Below are positions 29,715 to 37,505 of a stretch of 64,000 nt of DNA, piece after piece (within the stretch, counting starts at the first letter, position 1; every line of letters starts with the position of its first letter). A program made the position numbers and the translations under genes. The notes under the pieces were generated by a model that did no database searches, had not been told where the DNA came from, and saw only the letters and a program-made list of their open reading frames with translations. The stretch comes from Marinobacter persicus (GTDB lineage Bacteria; Pseudomonadota; Gammaproteobacteria; Pseudomonadales; Oleiphilaceae): positions 307,501 through 371,500 of the forward strand of contig NZ_FOSC01000002.1 in the NCBI RefSeq assembly GCF_900114155.1, written 5' to 3'.

Positions 29715-30566
29715 ATGAAGCTGATCCTCAGCAGAAAAGGCTTCGACACCTCCGCTGGCGGCTGCCCGAACCCGGTCTTTCCGGACGGCAGCGGCCTGGC
29801 TTTGCCCATTCCTGACCCGCAATCACCCATTCGCTACAGCCAGGTCCGACATGCCGGTGAATTGATTGGGCCCATGGTGTCGCAGCTAACCGGACACCGG
29901 GGTTTTTCCCGTAAAGGTGCGCACCTGGACCCGGATCTGCTGGCGGATGCCTATCAACGGGAGCCGGGCTGGCGGCCGCTGCTGGGCCAGCACAGCGCGG
30001 CGCAGGCGCATCTGGCCAATCATGGGGTGGGCGACGGGGATCTGTTTTTATTCTTCGCACTGTTTCGCCCTGCGGAACAGCACAGAGGGCGCTGGCGGTT
30101 TGTTCCCGGTACGCGGGCTTTTCACGCTGTCTGGGGCTGGTTGCAGGTGGCAGAGGTGTGGCCGCTGGGCGAAGCACCACGGGTGCCCGCCTGGGCCGCG
30201 TATCACCCGCACCTGCATGGCCAGCGTTCAGCTCACAACAGTCTGTATGTGGCAAAGGAACAACTGAGCCTGCCCGGATTAAATCAACCACTCCCGGGTG
30301 CCGGCGTGGTGCCGGTTATTGGCGGGCTCCAGCGCCTGACAGCGCCGGATGCCACGGGTGTGACGGACTGGCGCTTGCCGGCAGCGTTCATGCCCGGGCC
30401 GGATCAGGAACCGCTCAGCTACCATCACAAGATGGCTCGCTGGCAACGAGAAGACGAGCATTGGTGCCGGCTGAAATGTGCGGCCCGTGGACAGGAATTT
30501 GTGCTGGATCTGACCCAGTACCCGGGCGTGCGCCAATGGCTGGCCACGCCGGGGCTGCTGGGTTAG
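29715..30566 (+). CDS. Nmad3-like protein (nucleotide modification associated domain 3)
   Basis: A 283-residue soluble protein whose opening MKLILSRKGFDTSAGGCPNP with FPDGSGLALPIPD, and later AHLDPDL, GVGDGDLFLFFALFR and YHPHLHGQ, match my memory of the Nmad3 domain. Nmad domains were named for association with hypermodified DNA bases, mostly in phages; the function of Nmad3 is not known. No phage genes or modification enzymes surround this copy. It lies between a TonB receptor and a LysE exporter, and overlaps neither. The assignment rests on recall and needs a profile search. Confidence 0.65.
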   Translation: MKLILSRKGFDTSAGGCPNPVFPDGSGLALPIPDPQSPIRYSQVRHAGELIGPMVSQLTGHRGFSRKGAHLDPDLLADAYQREPGWRPLLGQHSAAQAHLANHGVGDGDLFLFFALFRPAEQHRGRWRFVPGTRAFHAVWGWLQVAEVWPLGEAPRVPAWAAYHPHLHGQRSAHNSLYVAKEQLSLPGLNQPLPGAGVVPVIGGLQRLTAPDATGVTDWRLPAAFMPGPDQEPLSYHHKMARWQREDEHWCRLKCAARGQEFVLDLTQYPGVRQWLATPGLLG

Positions 30567-30571
30567 GTGTG

Positions 30572-31192
30572 TCAGGCGCGTTTGAAGGTGGCCAGTGCTG
30601 CGGCGGCGGTAACAAACAGCGTGCCAAATACACGGTTCATCTGTTTCTGTCGCCGGGGAGTGGTCATGAATCGAAACAGCTGGCTGGCCAGCACGGCGTA
30701 ACCCACCATTACCAGAATATCCACCAGAATCAGTGTCGCGCCCATGGTGGCCAGTTGCGGGCCATGAGGGGCGTCGGCCACCAGGAATTGCGGAAACAGG
30801 GCAATCAGAAAAATGGTGGCCTTGGGGTTGGTCAGGTTCACCAGGGCGCCGTTCCAGAACTGCTGGCGTTTGCTGAAGCCGGCCAGATCGCCCCGGCTGG
30901 CCTCCACCGGTGGCTCGCGCCATTTCTGGATGCCAAGCCAGACCAGGTAAGCCACGCCAATCCACTTGATGACCATCAGCGCGGTCGTTGATGAAGCGAC
31001 AATGGCGCCAAGCCCTGCACCCACCAAAACAATTTGGGCGCCGTAACCGAATTGCTGCCCCGCGATGGTCGGTAAAGACTTCCTGACCCCATAACGCAGA
31101 CCACTGCTCATGGAGTTCACCGCGCCTGCGCCGGGTGAGAGGCTGATAAATAAGGCCGCGACCAGGAAGGTCAGCCAGATGGTGAGTGTCAT
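30572..31192 (-). CDS. LysE/RhtB-family amino-acid exporter
   Basis: A 206-residue inner-membrane protein with five or six helices. The opening WLTFLVAALFISLSPGAGAV and the stretch KWIGVAYLVWLGIQKWREPP are typical of the RhtB branch of LysE exporters, which release homoserine, threonine, leucine or similar compounds. It is convergent with the Nmad3-like gene, only five bases apart. The substrate cannot be assigned. Confidence 0.88.
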   Translation of the reverse strand: MTLTIWLTFLVAALFISLSPGAGAVNSMSSGLRYGVRKSLPTIAGQQFGYGAQIVLVGAGLGAIVASSTTALMVIKWIGVAYLVWLGIQKWREPPVEASRGDLAGFSKRQQFWNGALVNLTNPKATIFLIALFPQFLVADAPHGPQLATMGATLILVDILVMVGYAVLASQLFRFMTTPRRQKQMNRVFGTLFVTAAAALATFKRA

Positions 31193-31307
31193 TAACGGTG
31201 CTCCCTTGTAAATTGACGTTTGTCACAAAAGCGTCACAAGTCAAAAAGCCCAAGCTGTTATCCTGTACCGCTTAGTCTACCCAAATCAATGCAGGAGCAG
31301 GGCAGTC

Positions 31308-32054
31308 ATGAGGATAATTGCGCTATACAGCCCCAAAGGTGGCGTGGGTAAAACGGCAGCGGCGGTGAATATCGCTTACCTGGCCAGCCAGGATAACTGC
31401 CGCACGCTGTTATGGGATCTGGACCCGCAAGGCGCCTCAAGCTTTTATCTGGCAGGTGCGGAGCCGGTGAAAGGCCGCAAGCTTTCCAAGCTGCTGGAAG
31501 GCAAGTCGCCCATGGCCAAGTTTGTCCATGATGACATCTATCCGGGGCTGGATTTCATTCCCGCTCACAGCAGTTTCCGCAATTTCGACATCAAACTGGA
31601 CCAGGATGATGGCGATGGCAATCAGCTGAAGAAAATGCTGGCGCCGCTTTCCGAGGAGACCAGCCTGGTGGTTCTGGACTGCCCCCCCACCTTATCCCGC
31701 CTGACCGAGCAGGTGCTGGACGTGGCGGACCAGGTTTACGTGCCGCTGGTGCCCACGTGGCTCTCCATGAACAGCTGGAACCAGCTTTACGAGTTCGCCA
31801 AAGACAAGAAGCTGGGAGCGAAAAAGCTGCGCCCGTTTTTCTCCATGGTGGACCGCCGCAAGAACCTTCACCAATCGTTGGTGCAGCAGGGGCCTGAACG
31901 ACTGAACAACTATGCGGATGTCGCCATCCCCTACGCCAGCGTGGTGGAGCGCATGGGGGAAGAAGGTCTTCCGCTGGAAAAACTGGACGCCAGAAGCCCG
32001 GCGGCAGCGGCTTATCGGGAGCTTTGGTCAGTCATCAAAAACGATCTCTGGTAA
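31308..32054 (+). CDS. Orphan ParA-family ATPase
   Basis: A 248-residue P-loop ATPase. The deviant Walker A is YSPKGGVGKTAAAVNIAYLA (signature lysine present), the A' region is LLWDLDPQGASSFYLAGAEP, and Walker B is LVVLDCPPTLSRL. No parB, parS or MinD-partner gene is adjacent, so it is not a standard chromosome partition system. Such orphan ParA proteins position protein cargo such as chemotaxis arrays, or take part in unknown processes. AGGAG lies about ten bases before ATG. Confidence 0.85.
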   Translation: MRIIALYSPKGGVGKTAAAVNIAYLASQDNCRTLLWDLDPQGASSFYLAGAEPVKGRKLSKLLEGKSPMAKFVHDDIYPGLDFIPAHSSFRNFDIKLDQDDGDGNQLKKMLAPLSEETSLVVLDCPPTLSRLTEQVLDVADQVYVPLVPTWLSMNSWNQLYEFAKDKKLGAKKLRPFFSMVDRRKNLHQSLVQQGPERLNNYADVAIPYASVVERMGEEGLPLEKLDARSPAAAAYRELWSVIKNDLW

Positions 32055-32072
32055 GCGCCTGGGCTCTGCCCC

Positions 32073-32435
32073 TTATTCTCCACCAAAGGGCGCCTTTAAG
32101 GTATCCATCAGGGTTTTGATTTTATTCAGCGCGCCGGCCGCCGGATGAATATCCGGGTAAGGCTGGTCGCCCTGCTGCTTCTGCTTCTCCGCCTGCTCTT
32201 TCGCCCTGGCCGCCGCCTTCTCGGCCTCGATACGATCCAGCTCCTTATACACCTGTTCCGAGCTCACCACAGTGCCGGGTTGCACCTCGATCTGCTCTGT
32301 GGTTTGTTCTTCCGAGCAAGGTTCATCAGTGAATTCAACGGCGCCAGTTTGGGCATCGGTGCATTTGAACACGCTTTGCGCGGCCACCGGGGTGGCCAGC
32401 AATAGCAAGGCGACAGCCGCTAGCGGTTTTATCAT
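32073..32435 (-). CDS. Secreted DUF4124-domain protein
   Basis: A 120-residue exported protein. Signal peptide MIKPLAAVALLLLATPVAAQ, then the DUF4124 core SVFKCTDAQTGAVEFTDEPC, then a charged helical part (ELDRIEAEKAAARAKEQAEK). ATG 32435 is chosen since the signal peptide begins there; the longer frame to 32510 has no support. Function unknown. It resembles the protein at 20529 only in the domain and in general layout. Confidence 0.8.
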   Translation of the reverse strand: MIKPLAAVALLLLATPVAAQSVFKCTDAQTGAVEFTDEPCSEEQTTEQIEVQPGTVVSSEQVYKELDRIEAEKAAARAKEQAEKQKQQGDQPYPDIHPAAGALNKIKTLMDTLKAPFGGE

Positions 32436-32510
32436 GTCCCGGGTCCCTGAGTCGCGGGTGGGTTGTGCTGTTGTCGGCAGCATAGCATGAGTGTCGGGCT
32501 CGGCCTGCAC

Positions 32511-33875
32511 TCAGGCTGAGGGAAACACCAGCGAAGCCTCAACGCCGCCGGGTGCATTGGCAATGATGGCTTTGCCGCCGTGTTGCGCCATGATTGCGGC
32601 TACGATGGCCAGGCCCAGCCCACCGGTTTCCGAGGCATCCTGCCGGGATGGATCGCAGCGGTAAAAGCGGTCGAACAGTTTGGGCAGGTGTTGCGGGGCG
32701 ATGGAGTTGCCGGTGTTGAATACTTTCAGGACGAAGGTCTGGTCGTCCCGGGTGCTGCTCACCCGGATGGTCCCGCCGGGTGTACCGTAGCGCAAGGCGT
32801 TGTCCAGAAGGTTGGCCAGCGCCCGTTGCACCAGTTTACGGGAGGCACACAGGGTGTCAGTGGCCTTGTTTTCCAGCGTCATCTGCTGCTCTTCAGCGAT
32901 GTCCTGGAAATAATCGAACAGGTTGTCCGTCAGGGCGTTCAAATCCACGGTTTCTTTGGTAAGAGTGCGCTCGCTCTGCTCGGTGCGAGCGAGGAACAGC
33001 ATGCTATTGATCATGCGCGACAGGCGCTCATGTTCTTCGAGGTTGGATAGCAGCAGCTGGCGGTAGTCTGCGGTATTCCGGGGGCGAGACAGGCTCTGCT
33101 GGGTCTGCCCGATCAGTGTGTGCAAGGGCGTACGCATCTCGTGGGCGAGATCTTCGGAGAAACGCGCCAGCCGATCAAAGCCGGCCTCCAAGCGCTCCAT
33201 CATCGCGTTCAGCCGAGCACTCAATTGTTGTAGTTCGGGCGGTTGGTCGGAGAGACTCAGGCGGGTGCCGAGGGTATCTGTGTGAATGTCGGCGATGGTA
33301 CGGGTAATGCGGCGCACGGGTCTTAGCCCCAGGTGGCTGACCAGCCAGCCCATGAATGCACTGACCAGGGTGCCCAGCAGTAGTGCGCCGGCCAGTGTAG
33401 CGCGGTAGTCGGCCAGCATGCGGTTTCGCTCGGTCAGGGTGCGGCCGGCGACGAGGGTCAGGGTCTGTCCCCGTATGACCACGGCTACCCGGGCCAGCCG
33501 GTAAGGCTCTGGCTGTTCGCCGGCACTGAACCGGATGTGCGTATTGTGACTGGCATGAGGCACTGGCAACCCGGGCGGGTTGATGTCGATGAGTACATTT
33601 CCGTTGGCATCCAGCACCCAGAGCACGTTTTCGGTGTTGCCCAGCATGTTGGCGTAGAGCCTGGGTTGTTCCTGCAAGGCGGTTACGCTATCGGTCTGTG
33701 ACAGCAGAGCCTCCATGCGTTCCAGCCGCCCGCGCAGGGTCTGGTCGTCACGCCAGGTCAGTTCCTTCTCCAGCGACAGGTACAGGAAAAGGCCGAGCGA
33801 GCCTAGGGTGATGAGGGTGATGGCGGCAAACAGCAGCGCCAGTCGCAGGCTCAGGCTCAGGGAAAGGCACCTCAT
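32511..33875 (-). CDS. hprS: Sensor histidine kinase, HprS/CusS type
   Basis: A 454-residue membrane kinase. Two transmembrane helices (near residues 10-30 and 165-185) flank a periplasmic domain. HAMP follows (RPVRRITRTIADIHTDTLGT), then the H-box FSEDLAHEMRTPLHTLIGQT and an HATPase domain (ANLLDNALRYGTPGG, ETGGLGLAIVAAIMAQHGGK). It overlaps the regulator gene by four bases. In E. coli the pair next to hiuH is HprSR (YedVW), which responds to hydrogen peroxide and hypochlorous acid. The same neighbour here favours that role over copper sensing by the paralogous CusS. Confidence 0.78.
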   Translation of the reverse strand: MRCLSLSLSLRLALLFAAITLITLGSLGLFLYLSLEKELTWRDDQTLRGRLERMEALLSQTDSVTALQEQPRLYANMLGNTENVLWVLDANGNVLIDINPPGLPVPHASHNTHIRFSAGEQPEPYRLARVAVVIRGQTLTLVAGRTLTERNRMLADYRATLAGALLLGTLVSAFMGWLVSHLGLRPVRRITRTIADIHTDTLGTRLSLSDQPPELQQLSARLNAMMERLEAGFDRLARFSEDLAHEMRTPLHTLIGQTQQSLSRPRNTADYRQLLLSNLEEHERLSRMINSMLFLARTEQSERTLTKETVDLNALTDNLFDYFQDIAEEQQMTLENKATDTLCASRKLVQRALANLLDNALRYGTPGGTIRVSSTRDDQTFVLKVFNTGNSIAPQHLPKLFDRFYRCDPSRQDASETGGLGLAIVAAIMAQHGGKAIIANAPGGVEASLVFPSA

Positions 33876-34552
33876 TCAGCCGGCTCCGCTTTCAGCACAT
33901 AACCCACACCCCACACTGTCTGGATTAGCTTCAGGTCGTGATTGTCGTCGATCTTTGCGCGCAGGCGTCGAACAGCCACGTCGACTACTTTGGTGTCACT
34001 GTCGAAATTCATGTCCCAGATCTGCGAGGCGATATTGCTGCGGGCCAGTACTTCGTCTTCGTGGCTCATTAGCAAATGCAGCAGGGCGAACTCTCGTGCG
34101 GTCAGGGTGAGAGGTTGCCCGGCGCGGGTCACCGTCCGGCTTCTGGTGTTCAGTTCCAGATCGGCCACCACCAGGTGGTCCAGATCCCGGGTCTGGGTAC
34201 CCCGGCGCAGCAGCGAGCGCACCCGGGCCAGAAACTCGGCGTAGGAAAAGGGTTTGACCAGATAGTCGTCGGCGCCGGATTCCAGCCCCCGCACCCGGTC
34301 TTCCACCGAATCCCGGGCAGTCAAAAACAACACGGGAGTTTGGGTGTGTTTGCGTAGTAGTTTGAGCAGCTGCCAGCCGTCGATGTGGGGCAGCATGATG
34401 TCCAGTACCACCAGATCAAACGACTCCTCAAGAATCAGATGGCTCGCATCCAGACCGTCGTGGGCTACCTCCACCTGAAAACCGGATTCCGCAAGCCCCT
34501 TGCGCAGATAATCCGCTGCTTTGAGCTCGTCTTCGACTATCAGAATCCGCAT
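33872..34552 (-). CDS. hprR: OmpR-family response regulator, HprR/CusR type
   Basis: A 226-residue regulator. The receiver domain (MRILIVEDELKAADYLRKGL, phospho-acceptor in LVVLDIMLPHIDG, FLTARDSVEDRVRG) is followed by a winged helix (RTVTRAGQPLTLTAREFALL, VDVAVRRLRAKIDD). ATG 34552 starts the receiver; the open frame to 34657 is not domain sequence. It is divergent from hiuH, which it probably controls. The 173-base gap holds a CTGAAAAAA/TTTTTTCAG inverted pair (34575 and 34624), but I see no clear HprR box. Confidence 0.8.
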   Translation of the reverse strand: MRILIVEDELKAADYLRKGLAESGFQVEVAHDGLDASHLILEESFDLVVLDIMLPHIDGWQLLKLLRKHTQTPVLFLTARDSVEDRVRGLESGADDYLVKPFSYAEFLARVRSLLRRGTQTRDLDHLVVADLELNTRSRTVTRAGQPLTLTAREFALLHLLMSHEDEVLARSNIASQIWDMNFDSDTKVVDVAVRRLRAKIDDNHDLKLIQTVWGVGYVLKAEPAE

Positions 34553-34725
34553 GGGAGCGCTCCGGGGAAGGTGGCTGAAAAAAAGGGTCGTTTGAGAGCG
34601 CAAAGGGTGGGGAAATAGTGCGCTTTTTTCAGTGAATGTTTGGTAATAAAGCTGCAAACCTTCTGTTCCTGCCGGCCCGGCAAAGTAGCTGCCATCAACT
34701 CAACCAATGAGACAGGAGAGAGTGT

Positions 34726-35136
34726 ATGTTTTCCATGAAATCGGTAGTGGCAGGTGTGGTTCTGGCGGGCACGTCCAGCATGGCGTTCGCGGCGGGCAAT
34801 CCGCTGAGCGTTCACGTGTTGAACATTGAGAACGGTTTGCCGTCTCCGGACGTAACCGTCACTCTGGAGCGTAAAGAGAACGGCAACTGGGTGGATCTGA
34901 GCGAAGCGGTGACCAACGAGCAGGGCCGTATCAGTGCGCTGTATCCGGAAGGTGAAGCGCTGGAAGAAGGCACTTATCGCGTGGTGTTCGAAACCGGCGA
35001 GTGGTTCGAAAAGCATGAAACCGCGACCTTCTTCCCGGAAATTCCGGTGGTATTCACCATGGACGGAACGCTCGACCACTACCACGTGCCGCTGCTGCTG
35101 AGCCCTTACGGTTTCTCGACTTATCGGGGCAATTAA
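34726..35136 (+). CDS. hiuH: Periplasmic 5-hydroxyisourate hydrolase (transthyretin-like)
   Basis: A 136-residue transthyretin-family enzyme that hydrolyses 5-hydroxyisourate in urate breakdown. A signal peptide (MKSVVAGVVLAGTSSMAFAA) sends it to the periplasm as in E. coli HiuH. Active-site stretches are LSVHVLNIENGLPSPDVTVT and HYHVPLLLSPYGFSTYRGN, the last being the HIU hydrolase YRG(S/N) signature. AGGAG lies seven bases before ATG 34726. No other purine-degradation gene is nearby; the link is with the HprSR-like pair, as in E. coli. The msrPQ genes that accompany it there are absent. Confidence 0.9.
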   Translation: MFSMKSVVAGVVLAGTSSMAFAAGNPLSVHVLNIENGLPSPDVTVTLERKENGNWVDLSEAVTNEQGRISALYPEGEALEEGTYRVVFETGEWFEKHETATFFPEIPVVFTMDGTLDHYHVPLLLSPYGFSTYRGN

Positions 35137-35183
35137 GACCGGCAGAATGGTGCTTTGAAATAGAGGTTGCGTCTAATCTGCTT

Positions 35184-35210
35184 CGGGGCGGCTTGTGTCG
35201 CCCCGGTTTT
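35184..35210 (+). terminator. Rho-independent terminator after hiuH
   Basis: A 7-bp stem (CGGGGCG / CGCCCCG) with an 8-base loop is followed by GTTTT, 47 bases after the hiuH stop. It separates hiuH from the riboswitch transcript. Confidence 0.85.
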
Positions 35211-35240
35211 CCTCCGCTCGATTTCGCTTTATCTATCTTA

Positions 35241-35246
35241 TATAAT
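35241..35246 (+). promoter_or_regulatory. Promoter -10 box before the glycine riboswitch
   Basis: A consensus TATAAT lies eight bases before the riboswitch P1 stem, so transcription should start at or just before aptamer 1. No good -35 box is seen at 16-18 bases. Confidence 0.7.
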
Positions 35247-35253
35247 CCCGCCA

Positions 35254-35432
35254 CTCCGCAGGAGAGAGGGTGCAAATGCCCCGCCGAAGGCGCAATCTCC
35301 CATAAACGCTCAGGCACACGTACTGCGGAGCTTCACATCAAGCCGACTGGAGAGCGACTGCCAGAGCAGTCCACCGAAGGGGCAAGCAGGGGCCACCCTG
35401 TAAACTCTCAGGTATCAGGACAGGGGGAGAGG
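35254..35432 (+). promoter_or_regulatory. Tandem glycine riboswitch
   Basis: Two glycine aptamers in series. Aptamer 1 is closed by a perfect 8-bp P1 stem (CTCCGCAG 35254-35261, CTGCGGAG 35323-35330) and contains GGAGAGAGGG, CGCCGAAGGCGCAA and CGCTCAGGCAC. Aptamer 2 (about 35331-35432) contains CTGGAGAGC, CACCGAAGGGGCAA and AAACTCTCAGGTATCAGGAC, the hallmark sequences of this class. No clear terminator follows, and the ribosome-binding site lies 12 bases beyond, so control may be at translation. It precedes a TRIC-type channel gene rather than gcvT. Confidence 0.95.
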
Positions 35433-35454
35433 CACGCAAACGCAGGAGAGCTGT

Positions 35455-36072
35455 GTGCTGATCTATATCTATATGATGGCGATTACCGCCGAAGCCATGT
35501 CCGGAGCCCTTGCCGCTGGTCGTCGTAACATGGATATTTTCGGAGTTGCCGTGGTGGCCTTCCTGACCGCCCTGGGCGGCGGAACGGTCCGCGATATCCT
35601 GCTCGGTAACTACCCGGTTAACTGGACACAACACCCGCTTTATATCTATCTGGTTCTGGGCGGAGGCCTGGTGACCATTATCATTGCCCGGGTCATGCGC
35701 CATTTGCATCAACTGTTTCTGGTATTGGATGCCATTGGCCTGGTGGCCTTCACTGTGATCGGCTGCAACGTCGCTCTGGGGCTCGATTACGAGCCGATTG
35801 TGGTGCTGATGTCCGGTATTACCACCGGTATTTTTGGCGGTATTCTGCGGGATCTCATGTGCAATCGCATGCCGCAGGTATTGCGCCATGAGCTTTATGC
35901 CAGCGTCTCACTGGTGGTTGCTATCCTGTACCTGTTCATGCTGGACCTGGGGGTCGGGGAAAACGTCACCCTGCTGGCTGCCTTCAGCCTGGGGCTTTTG
36001 CTGCGTATGGCGGCCATTCGCTGGCATCTGTCTTTGCCGGTGTTTCGTTATTCGCAGGAGCAATGGGACTGA
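35455..36072 (+). CDS. TRIC/YadS-family membrane protein under glycine riboswitch control
   Basis: A 205-residue membrane protein of the TRIC cation-channel (UPF0126/YadS/YicG) family. It has seven helices in two repeated halves, each with a glycine-rich turn: AFLTALGGGTVRDILLGNYP and SGITTGIFGGILRDLMCNRM. The GTG start at 35455 has AGGAG six bases upstream, right behind the riboswitch. The glycine switch suggests that the protein moves glycine or relieves glycine excess, although eukaryotic relatives pass potassium. Confidence 0.88.
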   Translation: MLIYIYMMAITAEAMSGALAAGRRNMDIFGVAVVAFLTALGGGTVRDILLGNYPVNWTQHPLYIYLVLGGGLVTIIIARVMRHLHQLFLVLDAIGLVAFTVIGCNVALGLDYEPIVVLMSGITTGIFGGILRDLMCNRMPQVLRHELYASVSLVVAILYLFMLDLGVGENVTLLAAFSLGLLLRMAAIRWHLSLPVFRYSQEQWD

Positions 36073-36155
36073 TAGGCTGTATTGACTGTTATTCCGGCCA
36101 TGTGTACTACACTGTTGAGACGTCCGTTTTTCTTTGCCAGCAAGGAGGAACTGTG

Positions 36156-37319
36156 GTGTCTGAATATGCGTCGAACGGCCATAACACTGAACGTATCAGT
36201 GGTGACCTCTCGCCCTCCGAACGCTTTTTGCAGGAGCTGCTGGAGCCGGCCGATATTCAGCTAAATGGGTGCCGGCCCTGGGATATGCAGATTCACGATC
36301 CCGCTGTCGCGGATGCCATTCTTGCCAGAGGCAGCCTGGGGTTGGGTGAGAGTTATATGGAAGGCGGTTGGGACTGCCAGCGGCTCGACCAGTTTTTCCA
36401 CCGGGTTCTGCGTGCCCGTATTCAGGACAAAGTAAAACCCTCCCGCGCCTTGTTCCACACTCTGAAAGCCCGACTACTCAACCGCCAGACAGGCCAGAAA
36501 GCCTGGCAGGTGGGTGAGCACCATTACGATCTCGGTAATAAGTTTTACGGGGCCATGCTCGATTCGCGCATGACCTACACCTGTGGGTACTGGAAAAAGG
36601 CTGAAACTCTGGAACAAGCGCAGGAAGCCAAACTGGACCTGATTTGCCGCAAACTTGGGCTGCAACCAGGTATGCGGGTGCTGGACATCGGCTGCGGCTG
36701 GGGCAGTCTCATGGGCTATGCCGCCGAACATTATGGCGTAGAGTGTGTTGGTGTCACGGTTTCCCGCGAGCAGACCGCCTGGGCGCAACAGAAATACGCC
36801 GGTCTGCCGATCGAATTCCGCTTGCAGGACTACCGTGATATTGATGAGCAATTCGACCGGATTGCCAGTGTCGGTATGTTCGAGCATGTTGGTCGGAAGA
36901 ACTATGGCACCTACATGGATGTAGCCCGCCGGTGCCTGAAAGATGACGGCCTGTTCCTGCTGCACACCATTGGTACACGGGAAGACGCCAGCGGCAGCGA
37001 TCCCTGGATGGACCGCTACATTTTCCCCAACGGCGAGCTGCCCACCATCAGCCAGATCAGCCGAGCGGCGAAGGGCCGTTTTGTGGTGGAGGACCTGCAT
37101 AACTTCGGTGCCGATTACGATAAAACCCTGATGGCCTGGCAGGAAAACTTCAAAGCGGCCTGGCCGGACTTCCGTTACGAGCTGGGTGAGCGTTTCTACC
37201 GCATGTGGGAGTATTATCTGAACGCCTGCGCTGGCTCCTTCCGGGCCCGGGAAATCCAGTTGTGGCAGTGGGTGTTGTCGAAAGAGGGGGTAGAAGGTGG
37301 TTACAAAAGAGTTAGCTAG
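36156..37319 (+). CDS. cfa: Cyclopropane-fatty-acyl-phospholipid synthase
   Basis: A 387-residue enzyme (E. coli Cfa is 382) that uses S-adenosylmethionine to convert membrane unsaturated acyl chains to cyclopropane forms, usually in stationary phase. Marks are LNGCRPWDMQIHDP, VGEHHYDLGNKFYGAMLDSR, MTYTCGYWK, the SAM site VLDIGCGWGSLMGYAAEHYG, and SVGMFEHVGRKNYGTYMDVA. GTG 36156 is chosen because AGGAGGA lies six bases upstream; an ATG at 36063 overlaps the TRIC gene and adds residues unlike the family. A TTGACT at 36082 may be a -35 box. Confidence 0.92.
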   Translation: MSEYASNGHNTERISGDLSPSERFLQELLEPADIQLNGCRPWDMQIHDPAVADAILARGSLGLGESYMEGGWDCQRLDQFFHRVLRARIQDKVKPSRALFHTLKARLLNRQTGQKAWQVGEHHYDLGNKFYGAMLDSRMTYTCGYWKKAETLEQAQEAKLDLICRKLGLQPGMRVLDIGCGWGSLMGYAAEHYGVECVGVTVSREQTAWAQQKYAGLPIEFRLQDYRDIDEQFDRIASVGMFEHVGRKNYGTYMDVARRCLKDDGLFLLHTIGTREDASGSDPWMDRYIFPNGELPTISQISRAAKGRFVVEDLHNFGADYDKTLMAWQENFKAAWPDFRYELGERFYRMWEYYLNACAGSFRAREIQLWQWVLSKEGVEGGYKRVS

Positions 37320-37360
37320 GGTGCCCGGAGGGCATGAAACATAAAATTACACTCCTTATC

Positions 37361-37374
37361 TTGATGCAGCTCAA
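37361..37374. promoter_or_regulatory. Possible Anr/FNR site upstream of the c-di-GMP genes
   Basis: TTGATGCAGCTCAA differs from TTGATN4ATCAA at one position. It lies 132 bases before the EAL-protein start within a 186-base gap that shows no other clear signal. Confidence 0.4.
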
Positions 37375-37505
37375 GTTTCTGCGAGCATAACCGATAACAA
37401 GTAACTCAATTACAGCTCACTTCAGTTGAGCCAAACCTCCTTCCCTGAACCTGGCGCGGGAGCTTGGGCACACAGTCCGGGTTTCGCCTGGAGAGTCACA
37501 TCAAG

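Noticed and set aside
37448..37470. Possible sigma-54 promoter (TGGCGCGGGAGCTTGG) before the EAL gene
   Set aside because: It lacks the essential GC at -12 and has no activator site nearby.
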